Counted from the first letter of the stretch, positions 1 to 6,567 are shown. The stretch: DNA of 18,895 bases from an uncultured Collinsella sp. (GCA_959028445.1 CAUFRY010000040.1:1-18895), one strand, 5' to 3'. Program-made: numbers and translations. The notes: generated by a model not told the origin, from the letters alone.

Positions 1-53
1 GCACAACCTTGCCAAGGTTGGGGTCGCGGGTTCGAGCCCCGTTGTCCGCTCCA
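1..53 (+). tRNA. tRNA-Gly (GCC), 3' part only
   Basis: The window opens inside a tRNA. The anticodon stem caacc/ggttg encloses a seven-base loop with anticodon GCC at 11-13, read as glycine. The T arm with its TTCGAGC loop follows, then the 3' acceptor strand and an encoded CCA at 51-53. The acceptor 5' strand and D arm lie outside the window. It is only three bases from the next tRNA, so the two are probably co-transcribed. Confidence 0.93.
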
Positions 54-56
54 TTT

Positions 57-131
57 GGGCGTTTAGCTCAGGGGGAGAGCGCTTCCCTGACACGGAAGAG
101 GTCAGAAGTTCAAATCTTCTAACGCCCACCA
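57..131 (+). tRNA. tRNA-Val (GAC)
   Basis: This is a complete cloverleaf. Acceptor strand gggcgtt (57-63) pairs with aacgccc (121-127), the discriminator is A128 and CCA is encoded at 129-131. The D arm carries TAGCTCA. The anticodon stem cttcc/ggaag holds the loop ctgacac with anticodon GAC at 89-91, valine. The T loop is TTCAAAT. It lies just behind tRNA-Gly and just ahead of a terminator, so it is the last gene of a tRNA transcript. Confidence 0.96.
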
Positions 132-139
132 AATGTTCG

Positions 140-176
140 CAGCTCAGAGGCTATGTCCTCTGAGCTGTTTTGTTTT
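140..176 (+). terminator. Intrinsic terminator of the tRNA transcript
   Basis: A perfect 11-bp stem, cagctcagagg (140-150) with cctctgagctg (157-167), has a six-base loop and is followed by a T-rich tail at 168-176. It lies nine bases after the tRNA-Val CCA, where the tRNA operon should end. Confidence 0.9.
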
Positions 177-470
177 GCTACCAAGCACGCCGTCAAATAT
201 GCCAGCAAATATTGATCCAAGGTCCCCGTAGAGGTGCCGGCAGGTTGCATACGTCCTGGCCGACCGTGACCGCAACATGTTGGTCAAGCATAATCTTTTG
301 GATTCTTTTGGCGTGAGCGGCTTGGTTTTGGTAGGATTTGTCAGCGGCTTGACTAAGGGGGTTTTATAACTGCCATGCAGGTAGCCGTGTTGGTAACGTT
401 TTACCGACTTGCCAAGAACCCCTCATAATTAATGCGTCTGCAAAATAACTAATTGCTTTGACCTGCTGAA
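177..470. other. Intergenic stretch without a supported gene
   Basis: About 290 bases lie between the tRNA terminator and the nrdD promoter region. No start codon with a ribosome binding site is seen on either strand. On the minus strand one frame stays open from about 420 down to about 142, through the terminator, without an initiator near its beginning; its only inner ATG has no Shine-Dalgarno sequence. It may be a gene remnant or chance. A short hairpin ttggtaa/ttaccga lies near 394-411. Confidence 0.45.
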
Positions 471-486
471 ACACTATATGTTGTGT
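471..486. promoter_or_regulatory. NrdR box upstream of nrdD
   Basis: The 16-mer acactatatgttgtgt matches the published NrdR consensus acaCwAtATaTwgtgt at 15 of 16 positions. NrdR is the ATP-cone/zinc-finger repressor of ribonucleotide reductase genes. The box ends exactly at the -35 hexamer of the best promoter candidate. NrdR sites usually come in pairs about 31-32 bp apart; a much weaker match (9/16) sits at 505-520 on the -10, 34 bp away, so the second site is doubtful. Confidence 0.8.
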
Positions 487-516
487 TTGACCTAAAAAAA
501 GAATACAGGATATAGA
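487..516 (+). promoter_or_regulatory. Probable nrdD promoter
   Basis: TTGACC (487-492) and TATAGA (511-516) are separated by 18 bp, giving a sigma70-type promoter with a predicted start near 523. It begins at the base after the NrdR box, the geometry expected for NrdR repression. The transcript would carry an nrdD leader of about 220 nt. Confidence 0.55.
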
Positions 517-522
517 TGCCTC

Positions 523-742
523 TTTGTCGTATGATAGATGGCGGACAGAGAACGAGGACCTTATTCGCCCCATTTGGATGGATCTTCGAGCCCCTTGATT
601 GGCTGCGAGGATTGTCCGCATGAGGGCCTATGGTTTTCGAAAACACAGATTGCGCGACGGCGCCGCAAGACAGGGGCAAGCCCTGCCGGGCATCGTTTGG
701 CTCTGAAGCGCAATACGATTTCGACGCGAAAGAGGCAAGAGG
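523..742 (+). other. Long, hairpin-rich 5' leader of nrdD
   Basis: No coding sequence is supported here. Several helices can be drawn by eye: ggcgga (540-545) with ttcgcc (564-569); GCCC (590-593) with GGGC (624-627); a perfect 12-bp palindrome GTTTTCGAAAAC (633-644); and a seven-pair closing stem attgcgc (649-655) with gcgcaat (708-714) enclosing hairpin caggg/ccctg (671-675, 681-685). The latter ends just before the ribosome binding site. The 3' hairpin loosely recalls a B12-box hairpin, but the other conserved parts of a cobalamin riboswitch are not visible, so no known class is assigned. Confidence 0.4.
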
Positions 743-2965
743 ATGAAGATCATCAAGCGCAGCGGCACCGAGGTTGTCTTTGACATCGATAAGATTGTCA
801 ATGCCATCCGCGCCGCAAACTTGGAGGTCGAGGAGAGCTCTCGTCTTACCGACCGCCAGGTGGTTTACGCGGCACAAAACGTCGCCGAGGCATGCGAGAA
901 CGCGGGCCACACCGTGTCGGTCGAGGAGATTCAGGATCTGGTCGAGGACGAGATTATGCGTCTCGACTGCTACGAGGTCGCTCGCCATTACATCATCTAT
1001 CGCTATGTTCAGAGCCTGAAGCGCCAGAAGAACACGACCGACGACAAGATTCTGTCGCTGATTGAGTGCAACAACGAAGAGGTCAAGCAGGAGAACTCCA
1101 ACAAGAACCCGACCGTCAATTCCGTTCAGCGTGACTACATGGCCGGCGAGATCTCCAAGGACCTGACCCAGCGTGTGCTGCTGCCCCAGGAGATTGTGGA
1201 TGCTCACAATGAGGGTCTGATTCACTTCCATGATTCGGACTACTTTGCCCAGCACATGCATAACTGCGACCTGGTGAACCTGGAGGATATGCTCCAGAAC
1301 GGTACTGTTATTTCGGGCACGCTGATCGAGAAGCCGCACAGCTTCTCGACTGCCTGCAACATCGCGACGCAGATCATCGCTCAGGTTGCTTCCTCCCAGT
1401 ACGGTGGCCAGTCGATTTCGCTGACCCATCTTGCCCCGTTCGTCGAGGTGAGCCGTCAAAAGATTCGCGGCGAGGTTGCCCGCGAGCTCGAGGAGCTTGG
1501 CGTCTCTGCGTCTGCCGAGAAGGTCCGTGAGGTCGTTGAGGACCGTCTGCGTGACGAGATCCGTCGCGGCGTCCAGACGATTCAGTATCAGGTCGTGACC
1601 CTTATGACCACGAATGGCCAGGCGCCGTTCGTGACGGTCTTTATGTATCTCAACGAGGCCCGTACGCCTCAGGAGAAGCACGACCTTGCCATGATCGTGG
1701 AGGAGACGCTTCGCCAGCGCTACGAGGGCGTTAAGAACGAGGCTGGCGTGTGGATTACCCCGGCATTCCCCAAGCTTATCTACGTGCTCGAGGACGATAA
1801 CGTTCACGAGAATTCCCCGTACTTCTACCTGACCCAGCTGGCTGCCAAGTGCACCGCCAAGCGCATGGTGCCCGACTACATCTCTGAGAAGAAGATGCGT
1901 GAGCTCAAGCTGTCTAAGGGTGAGACCGCCGGCAATGGCGATTGCTACACCTGCATGGGTTGCCGCAGCTTCCTGACGCCCGACCGCTCCGGTAACGGAT
2001 TTAACAACGTGGCCAACGCGCTGAACTATGACCCGACCAAACCTAAGTACTATGGCCGCTTTAACCAGGGTGTTGTGACCATCAACCTGCCCGATGTCGC
2101 ACTGAGCTCGCATCAGGACATGGACAAGTTCTGGAAGATCTTCGACGAGCGCCTTGAGCTGTGCCATCGTGCCCTGCTGTGCCGTCATGAGCGCCTGATG
2201 GGCACGCTTTCGGATGCCGCACCGATTCTGTGGCAGTACGGCGCCCTGGCGCGCCTTAAGAAGGGCGAGACGATCGACAAACTGCTCGTGGGCGGCTATT
2301 CCACCATCAGCCTGGGGTATGCCGGTCTGTATGAGTGCGTCAAGTACATGACGGGCCACAGCCACACCGAGAAGGAAGGCACGCCGTTTGCCATGGCCGT
2401 CATGCAGCACATGAACGACAAATGCGCCGAGTGGAAGGCCGAAAGCGATATCGACTTCTCACTGTACGGCACCCCGCTTGAGTCGACGACCTACAAGTTC
2501 GCCAAGTGCCTGCAGCGCCGTTTTGGCATTATTCCGGGTGTGACGGACAAGGGCTACATTACCAACAGCTACCACGTCCATGTGTCCGAGGAGATTGATG
2601 CTTTCGATAAGCTCAAGTTTGAGGGCATGTTCCAGCAGCTTTCGCCGGGCGGTGCCATCTCCTACGTCGAGGTTCCCAACATGCAGGACAACCTTAAGGC
2701 TGTCATTCGCGTGATGCAGTACATCTACGACAACATCATGTATGCCGAGCTCAACACCAAGAGCGATTACTGCCAGGTGTGCGGCTATGACGGCGAGATC
2801 AAGATTGTCGAGGATGACGGCAAGCTGGTGTGGGAGTGCCCCAACTGCGGCAACCGCGATCAGGAGAAGATGAATGTCGCCCGTCGTACGTGCGGCTACA
2901 TCGGTACTCAATTCTGGAACCAGGGTCGAACCGAGGAGATCCGCGACCGCGTGCTGCATCTCTAA
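743..2965 (+). CDS. nrdD: Anaerobic (class III) ribonucleoside-triphosphate reductase
   Basis: The 740-residue protein reduces ribonucleoside triphosphates to dNTPs in the absence of oxygen, using a glycyl radical installed by NrdG. Residues 1 to about 95 form an ATP-cone (starting MKIIKRSGTEVVFDIDKI), the allosteric activity domain. C175 lies in the conserved HMHNCDLVNL segment. The C-terminus carries the structural zinc site CxxC (C677, C680) and CxxC (C699, C702), followed by RRTCGYIG with the radical glycine at G718. Length and motif order are normal for the family. The ATG at 743 follows an agaggcaagagg ribosome binding site and gives an intact ATP-cone. The gene has its own NrdR-box promoter. 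The activase gene lies downstream but 426 bp away. Identity is certain from the glycyl-radical and zinc motifs. Confidence 0.98.
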   Translation: MKIIKRSGTEVVFDIDKIVNAIRAANLEVEESSRLTDRQVVYAAQNVAEACENAGHTVSVEEIQDLVEDEIMRLDCYEVARHYIIYRYVQSLKRQKNTTDDKILSLIECNNEEVKQENSNKNPTVNSVQRDYMAGEISKDLTQRVLLPQEIVDAHNEGLIHFHDSDYFAQHMHNCDLVNLEDMLQNGTVISGTLIEKPHSFSTACNIATQIIAQVASSQYGGQSISLTHLAPFVEVSRQKIRGEVARELEELGVSASAEKVREVVEDRLRDEIRRGVQTIQYQVVTLMTTNGQAPFVTVFMYLNEARTPQEKHDLAMIVEETLRQRYEGVKNEAGVWITPAFPKLIYVLEDDNVHENSPYFYLTQLAAKCTAKRMVPDYISEKKMRELKLSKGETAGNGDCYTCMGCRSFLTPDRSGNGFNNVANALNYDPTKPKYYGRFNQGVVTINLPDVALSSHQDMDKFWKIFDERLELCHRALLCRHERLMGTLSDAAPILWQYGALARLKKGETIDKLLVGGYSTISLGYAGLYECVKYMTGHSHTEKEGTPFAMAVMQHMNDKCAEWKAESDIDFSLYGTPLESTTYKFAKCLQRRFGIIPGVTDKGYITNSYHVHVSEEIDAFDKLKFEGMFQQLSPGGAISYVEVPNMQDNLKAVIRVMQYIYDNIMYAELNTKSDYCQVCGYDGEIKIVEDDGKLVWECPNCGNRDQEKMNVARRTCGYIGTQFWNQGRTEEIRDRVLHL

Positions 2966-2976
2966 TAACCATCCCA

Positions 2977-3114
2977 GGCCGCCCCGTAGCGAGGCCCCGG
3001 ACCTTTACTCGCTATTTCGGACAGTCCTGGCTCACGACGGAGGCGCCACTGGCGCCTCCTGTTCGTGCGGAACTCATATCGAGCAAAGGTCCGGGGCCTC
3101 GCTACGGGGCGGCC
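2977..3114. repeat. 138-bp palindromic element with 35-bp inverted arms
   Basis: Arms 2977-3011 and 3080-3114 are inverted copies over 35 bp with one difference (tttactcg versus tttgctcg). Inside lies a second perfect 9-bp hairpin, ggaggcgcc (3040-3048) with ggcgcctcc (3052-3060), flanked by cacga/tcgtg. The whole can fold into one long cruciform. It begins 11 bases after the nrdD stop. No T-run follows, so it is not a canonical terminator, though it could block exonucleases. No open reading frame or clear target duplication is seen. A non-autonomous mobile or dispersed intergenic repeat is the favoured explanation. Confidence 0.75.
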
Positions 3115-3292
3115 AAGTTGACGTAGCTGAGATGCGGCATGCGGTCTGCTCACTCCTCGAAGTTCTTAGCGGAGATAATTCGAGCTGCAGCTGCGATTTA
3201 CTTGCGATGGCGGTTGAGCCGCAACCCAGTTTTTATTAGATCTCGAACCCTATGCTCGATGTTCGCTTCGTTCATTGAGTTACCCTTTGCAT
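3115..3292. other. Non-coding spacer between two palindromic elements
   Basis: No gene is supported. The only notable structure is a weak hairpin ggttg/caacc near 3212-3226 followed by a T-rich run (gtttttatt), a possible weak terminator on the plus strand. No convincing promoter for nrdG was found. Confidence 0.35.
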
Positions 3293-3376
3293 GAGGCCGG
3301 GACATATCGTCCCGCCCGCAGTTTCGCAGGCCGAAGGCCGAGAATGTTTGAGGACGGGATGATATGTCCCGGCCTC
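3293..3376. repeat. 84-bp palindromic element upstream of nrdG
   Basis: Arms 3293-3317 and 3352-3376 are inverted copies over 25 bp with two differences; both begin with gaggccgggacatatc. The centre (3318-3351) contains a small ggccgaaggcc palindrome. Its right edge touches the ccgggagag ribosome binding site of nrdG, which begins two bases later, so folding of this element in the mRNA could affect nrdG translation. Its sequence is unrelated to the 138-bp palindrome before it, so this gap holds two different elements. Confidence 0.7.
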
Positions 3377-3391
3377 CCGGGAGAGTTACCT

Positions 3392-3973
3392 ATGAACTAC
3401 GCGAACATTAAGTATTTCGACATTGCTGATGGAGAAGGCGTTCGTACTTCTCTTTTTGTGAGCGGGTGCCGTCGTGGGTGCAAGAATTGCTTTAACTCTG
3501 TCGCGTGGGACTTTGCTGCGGGCGAGCCGTTCGATAGCGCCGTCGAGGACAAAATTATCGAGAGTCTCGATCATCCCTTTATCGATGGCCTGACGATTCT
3601 GGGTGGCGAGCCTATGGAGCCCGAGAATCAGGCGGGGCTTGTTGACTTCATTGAGCGTGTTCGTGCCACTTATCCTGCGGGGTCGAGCAAGACCATTTGG
3701 TGCTTTACCGGCGATGTGCTCGAGGAGCTTATGCCGGGCGGTTGCCACCATACCGAGGTCACGGACCGTATCCTTACCTGCCTCGATATGTTGGTGGACG
3801 GTCCGTTCGTTCAGGATTTGTACGATATCTCGTTGCGCTTCAGAGGCTCGAGCAATCAGCGCGTGATCGATATGAACGCTACGCGCGCCCGTGCTGAGCG
3901 CGAGGGCGTTGCGCTTTGTGATGCGGTTGAACTTTGGCGTGATGATCCGGTCTATTCGACCCATACTATGTAG
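3392..3973 (+). CDS. nrdG: Anaerobic ribonucleotide reductase activating protein (radical SAM)
   Basis: This 193-residue activase uses a [4Fe-4S] cluster and S-adenosylmethionine to generate the glycyl radical on NrdD. The cluster motif CxxxCxxC is at C26, C30 and C33 (SGCRRGCKNC), and the SAM-binding GGEP is at 71-74. The start is set at ATG 3392 (MNYANIKYFDIADGEG), which follows cgggagag (3378-3385) and matches the usual NrdG N-terminus. An in-frame extension to an upstream start at 3275 would translate the palindromic repeat and is rejected. At 193 residues it is longer than the 154-residue E. coli enzyme, the extra length falling in the C-terminal half. It pairs functionally with nrdD upstream despite the unusual gap. 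Confidence 0.96.
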   Translation: MNYANIKYFDIADGEGVRTSLFVSGCRRGCKNCFNSVAWDFAAGEPFDSAVEDKIIESLDHPFIDGLTILGGEPMEPENQAGLVDFIERVRATYPAGSSKTIWCFTGDVLEELMPGGCHHTEVTDRILTCLDMLVDGPFVQDLYDISLRFRGSSNQRVIDMNATRARAEREGVALCDAVELWRDDPVYSTHTM

Positions 3974-4039
3974 CTTGTGGCCGATGCCGGAGGGCGTGGT
4001 ACCATAGCGCGAACGCAAAATCGGAAAAGTGAGGCCCAG

Positions 4040-4597
4040 ATGGTCGATCAGGAAAAAGTCGAGGCCGCCATTAAGCTGTTGCTTGAGGGCATAGGCGAGG
4101 ACCCAACTCGGGAGGGCCTGCTGGAGACCCCGGCGCGCGTTGCCCGTATGTATGGCGAAATCGCCGGCGGTATGGACCAGAGTGCCGAGGAGCACCTGTC
4201 CAAAACGTTTGCCGTCGCTTCGAACGATTTGGTTATCGAGCGCGACATCACGTTCTACTCGCTGTGCGAACATCATCTGCTGCCGTTTTATGGCAAGGCT
4301 ACCATTGGCTATATCCCCAACGGCCGTGTCGCAGGGCTCTCTAAGCTTGCTCGCACGGTTGAGGTTTATGCCCGCCGTCTGCAGCTGCAGGAGCAGCTGT
4401 GTGCGCAGGTTGCCGACGCCCTCATGGATTATCTCGCTCCCCAGGGAGCGATTGTGCTCATGGAAGCTGAGCATATGTGCATGACCATGCGCGGCGTGCA
4501 AAAGCCCGGCACCAAGACCGTGACGCTCGCTCGCCGCGGCGTCTTTGAGACCGACCCCGCGCTCGAAGAGCGTTTCTTTAGGATGCTGGGACGCTAA
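4040..4597 (+). CDS. folE: GTP cyclohydrolase I
   Basis: The 185-residue enzyme converts GTP to 7,8-dihydroneopterin triphosphate, the first step of folate and pterin synthesis. Zinc ligands are visible as C76 and H79 (SLCEHHLLPF) and C147 (EHMCMTMRG), which correspond to C110, H113 and C181 of the E. coli enzyme. The GRVAGLSKLAR segment and the QKPGTKT tail are also typical. ATG 4040 follows aaaagtgagg with a five-base spacer; an in-frame GTG at 3977 would add 21 residues unlike the family. It starts the folE-HD-folB cluster. A weak promoter, TTGTGG (3975-3980) and TACCAT (4000-4005), may lie just after nrdG, but its 19-bp spacer is long. Confidence 0.98.
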   Translation: MVDQEKVEAAIKLLLEGIGEDPTREGLLETPARVARMYGEIAGGMDQSAEEHLSKTFAVASNDLVIERDITFYSLCEHHLLPFYGKATIGYIPNGRVAGLSKLARTVEVYARRLQLQEQLCAQVADALMDYLAPQGAIVLMEAEHMCMTMRGVQKPGTKTVTLARRGVFETDPALEERFFRMLGR

Positions 4598-4599
4598 CT

Positions 4600-5181
4600 A
4601 TGAGAGTCGTCAACGACTTTACATCGAATACTGACGAGGGAACGCCGCGTCGCGGTTTTATGGCTTCGGGCCTGGCGCCTTTTGGCGTCATGCCTCGTAT
4701 CGATTACATCTGTGCCAACGGCCTGTTCCGGCGCCACCTGGGCAACATTGCTCAGCTGGAATCGGGGCGCATCTTCTGCCGCCACGGTATCGACCATCTG
4801 CTCGATGTCGCTCGCATTATGTGGATTAAGAATTTCGAGGAAGATCTCGAGTTTGACCGCGAGGTCATCTACGCCACGGCACTTCTTCACGATATCGGCA
4901 AAGATGAACAGTATGAATCGGGTATATCCCATGATGTTGCAAGCGAACGCGTCGCTGATGCAATTCTCGGCGGCATGCCCGATGGCGTGGCGTTTGAGCC
5001 GGCCGATGCCGCAGCCATTAAGACGGCCATTCTGGGCCATCGAAAGCTGCGCGTGAACAGCCAACCGCTCGAGCGTCTGCTCTATGCAGCCGACAAAGCG
5101 TCGCGCGCCTGCTTTGCATGCCCCGCGCGCAATGCTTGCAACTGGAGCGATGATAAAAAGAACCTGTCGATTCGCGTGTAG
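4600..5181 (+). CDS. HD-domain metal-dependent phosphohydrolase in the folate cluster
   Basis: This 193-residue HD-superfamily protein shows the diagnostic metal ligands: H66 (HLLDVARI), the HD doublet H97-D98 (LLHDIGKD) and D165 (YAADKASR). H62, H111 and H147 are further candidates. HD enzymes hydrolyse phosphate esters, often of nucleotides. After D165 comes a short Cys cluster, C171, C174 and C180 (CFACPARNAC), possibly structural. The start at 4600 lies two bases after the folE stop, implying translational coupling; M21 or M31 are alternatives because the first 30 residues look unconserved. It sits between folE and folB, where a dihydroneopterin triphosphate dephosphorylation is required. 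Acting at that step is an inference from context; the family assignment is firm. Confidence 0.88.
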   Translation: MRVVNDFTSNTDEGTPRRGFMASGLAPFGVMPRIDYICANGLFRRHLGNIAQLESGRIFCRHGIDHLLDVARIMWIKNFEEDLEFDREVIYATALLHDIGKDEQYESGISHDVASERVADAILGGMPDGVAFEPADAAAIKTAILGHRKLRVNSQPLERLLYAADKASRACFACPARNACNWSDDKKNLSIRV

Positions 5182-5224
5182 TTAGTTTGCGCGGTCGGGG
5201 TTCTAAACGAAGGAGACGATCGCG

Positions 5225-5710
5225 ATGAGCAATAAGAAACTGCCCGAGAATGCAACCAAGACTGAAGGTGCCGAGCTCGCCCGCCGTGGAAGGGGCGAAA
5301 TATCCACCGCAACGGCGGTACCCCACGTGAGCTATGACGATCTGCGCCATGCCGACCGCATCACCGTTGAAGGTCTTGAGGTTTTTGCTAACCACGGCGT
5401 GTATCCCGAAGAGAACGCGCTGGGCCAGAAGTTCATCGTGTCCTTGGTGCTCTATGCCGACCTGCGTGCAGCGGGGGAGCACGATAACCTGGACGCCTCG
5501 ATTGACTACGGCTCGGTGTGCCACGATGTCGATGGCTATCTGCGCGAGCATACGTTTAAACTCATCGAGGCGGCAGCCGAGGGTGTGGCCCAGATGCTGC
5601 TGCGTCGTTACCCCTTGCTGCTTGGCGTGCGTGTTAAGCTCGATAAGCCTTGGGCGCCCGTCGGTCTTCCCCTGGCAAGCTGCGGCGTCGAGATCGAGCG
5701 CGTGCGCTAA
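5225..5710 (+). CDS. folB: Dihydroneopterin aldolase
   Basis: FolB cleaves 7,8-dihydroneopterin to 6-hydroxymethyl-7,8-dihydropterin and glycolaldehyde. Alignment by eye to the S. aureus enzyme places the catalytic residues at E63 (HGVYPEE), Y95 (IDYGSV) and K141 (KLDKP). The domain starts near residue 42 (HADRITVEGLEVFANHG). The 161-residue protein therefore has about 40 extra N-terminal residues, polar and low in hydrophobicity. ATG 5225 is preceded by AAGGAG at 5210-5215 with nine bases spacing, so the extension is probably translated; GTG 5327 has no comparable site. It follows the HD gene by 43 bp. No folP or folK is in the window, so later folate genes must be elsewhere. Confidence 0.95.
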   Translation: MSNKKLPENATKTEGAELARRGRGEISTATAVPHVSYDDLRHADRITVEGLEVFANHGVYPEENALGQKFIVSLVLYADLRAAGEHDNLDASIDYGSVCHDVDGYLREHTFKLIEAAAEGVAQMLLRRYPLLLGVRVKLDKPWAPVGLPLASCGVEIERVR

Positions 5711-5716
5711 CCGGTT

Positions 5717-6493
5717 CTAATACGTCTCTATGGGTGGCTGCTTGAGCCGCTGCGACAGCGCTCTATTGTTGGGGCAGTACCTGTCGAGCAGGGCGTGAAA
5801 CCGCTGATTGTGGCTTGGCTCGAGCAAGTGGACGAGCTCGTGGGCGACAACCATGTCGAGACACTCGATGGGATAAGCGGCAAGTTCGCGTGCGATGCGA
5901 ATGGCTCCGGTCTTGGGCGTGCATGATCCCCAGCGCGTTTTCATGCTGCGCACGGAGACGCGGGAAACGGCGACACTCATTGTGATTTCGTATGCGTGCA
6001 CGATGTCGCGTAGCGCTGCGGTGACCTCGGTCGTATAAAGCTGGCTGATGTGGGCTTGGAGCTCGTCGGACGTTAGGCCGTCGAGGATTGCGCGCCGCTT
6101 GGCCTGTGGGCCTTCGTCCGATTCGTCGGTACCCATAAAGCTTGCGAAGGTGGCCTGCTTGGGCCGCGGCGCGGGTGATGCAAAGTTGTGATCGAGTGCA
6201 TCCTGTACCGTGATGGGCTTGCCCCAAAGTGCAATGACGGACGAGGTGCTGAGCGGCTCTCGCGCCGTCGCCTGATGTTGCTCGCGCTTGGCAAGTCGGC
6301 TGACAATCCAGGTGCTGTTGCGCTTCACAAATGCCTCGATGCGCTCGCGGCTGGCGCCGAGCGGTGCGCTGGCGTGGACCTCACCGCTTGATGTGACGCG
6401 TAGGTTGAAGTTTTTGACGCGCTTTTTGGTAACGACGACGGAGATGGGCGTCCCATCCGGTCGGGATATGGAAATCGTAAATTGCTGCGTCAA
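5717..6493 (-). CDS. YgjP/DUF45-type zinc metallopeptidase
   Basis: This is a SprT/YgjP-like metallopeptidase of about 258 residues. The zinc motif HELVH is at about 218-222 with a third ligand H228 (HELVHLLEPSH), preceded by the family signature KTRWGSCTPKTGAIRIARELAAYP. The N-terminal half has the usual VTKKRVKNFNLRV and ASAPLGASRERIEAFV pattern. An insertion of about 30 polar residues (near 107-136) is less typical. I chose the TTG at 6493, which has GAAGGA at suitable spacing; ATG codons at 6556 and 6526 would place a 15-bp hairpin (6517-6550) within the coding region and lack good ribosome binding sites. It converges with folB, six bases away. The substrate is unknown. Confidence 0.85.
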   Translation of the reverse strand: MTQQFTISISRPDGTPISVVVTKKRVKNFNLRVTSSGEVHASAPLGASRERIEAFVKRNSTWIVSRLAKREQHQATAREPLSTSSVIALWGKPITVQDALDHNFASPAPRPKQATFASFMGTDESDEGPQAKRRAILDGLTSDELQAHISQLYTTEVTAALRDIVHAYEITMSVAVSRVSVRSMKTRWGSCTPKTGAIRIARELAAYPIECLDMVVAHELVHLLEPSHNQRFHALLDRYCPNNRALSQRLKQPPIETY

Positions 6494-6516
6494 AAGCGGT
6501 CCTTCAGATTGGGGAC

Positions 6517-6550
6517 GGGCCGGCATGTCGACCGTTCGGCATGCCGGCCC
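6517..6550. other. Strong hairpin between dipeptidase and metallopeptidase genes
   Basis: gggccggcatg (6517-6527) pairs perfectly with catgccggccc (6540-6550). The stem continues inward through one wobble pair and cga/tcg, giving about 15 pairs and a four-base loop. Relative to the minus-strand genes it lies 18 bases after the dipeptidase stop and just ahead of the metallopeptidase ribosome binding site. No T-run follows on either strand, so it may be a processing or stability element rather than a classical terminator. Confidence 0.6.
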
Positions 6551-6567
6551 GCTCAAGGGATGTGAAA

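Noticed and set aside
349..370. TTGACT and TATAAC as a promoter
   Set aside because: The hexamers are only 10 bp apart, too close for a sigma70 promoter.
560..742. Cobalamin riboswitch in the nrdD leader
   Set aside because: Only a weak resemblance to the B12 box; the GGTG...AATCC and GCCACTG parts are missing.
449..2410. 653-codon open frame on the minus strand opposite nrdD
   Set aside because: It mirrors nrdD, whose motifs are certain. Codon bias of a G+C-rich gene opens the opposite strand, and its translation is His/Leu/Val-rich with no domain.
3275..3391. In-frame N-terminal extension of NrdG
   Set aside because: It would translate the palindromic repeat; ATG 3392 has a better site and the expected N-terminus.
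3386..4501. 371-codon open frame on the minus strand opposite nrdG and folE
   Set aside because: Covers two genes with intact catalytic motifs; no ribosome binding site or domain of its own.
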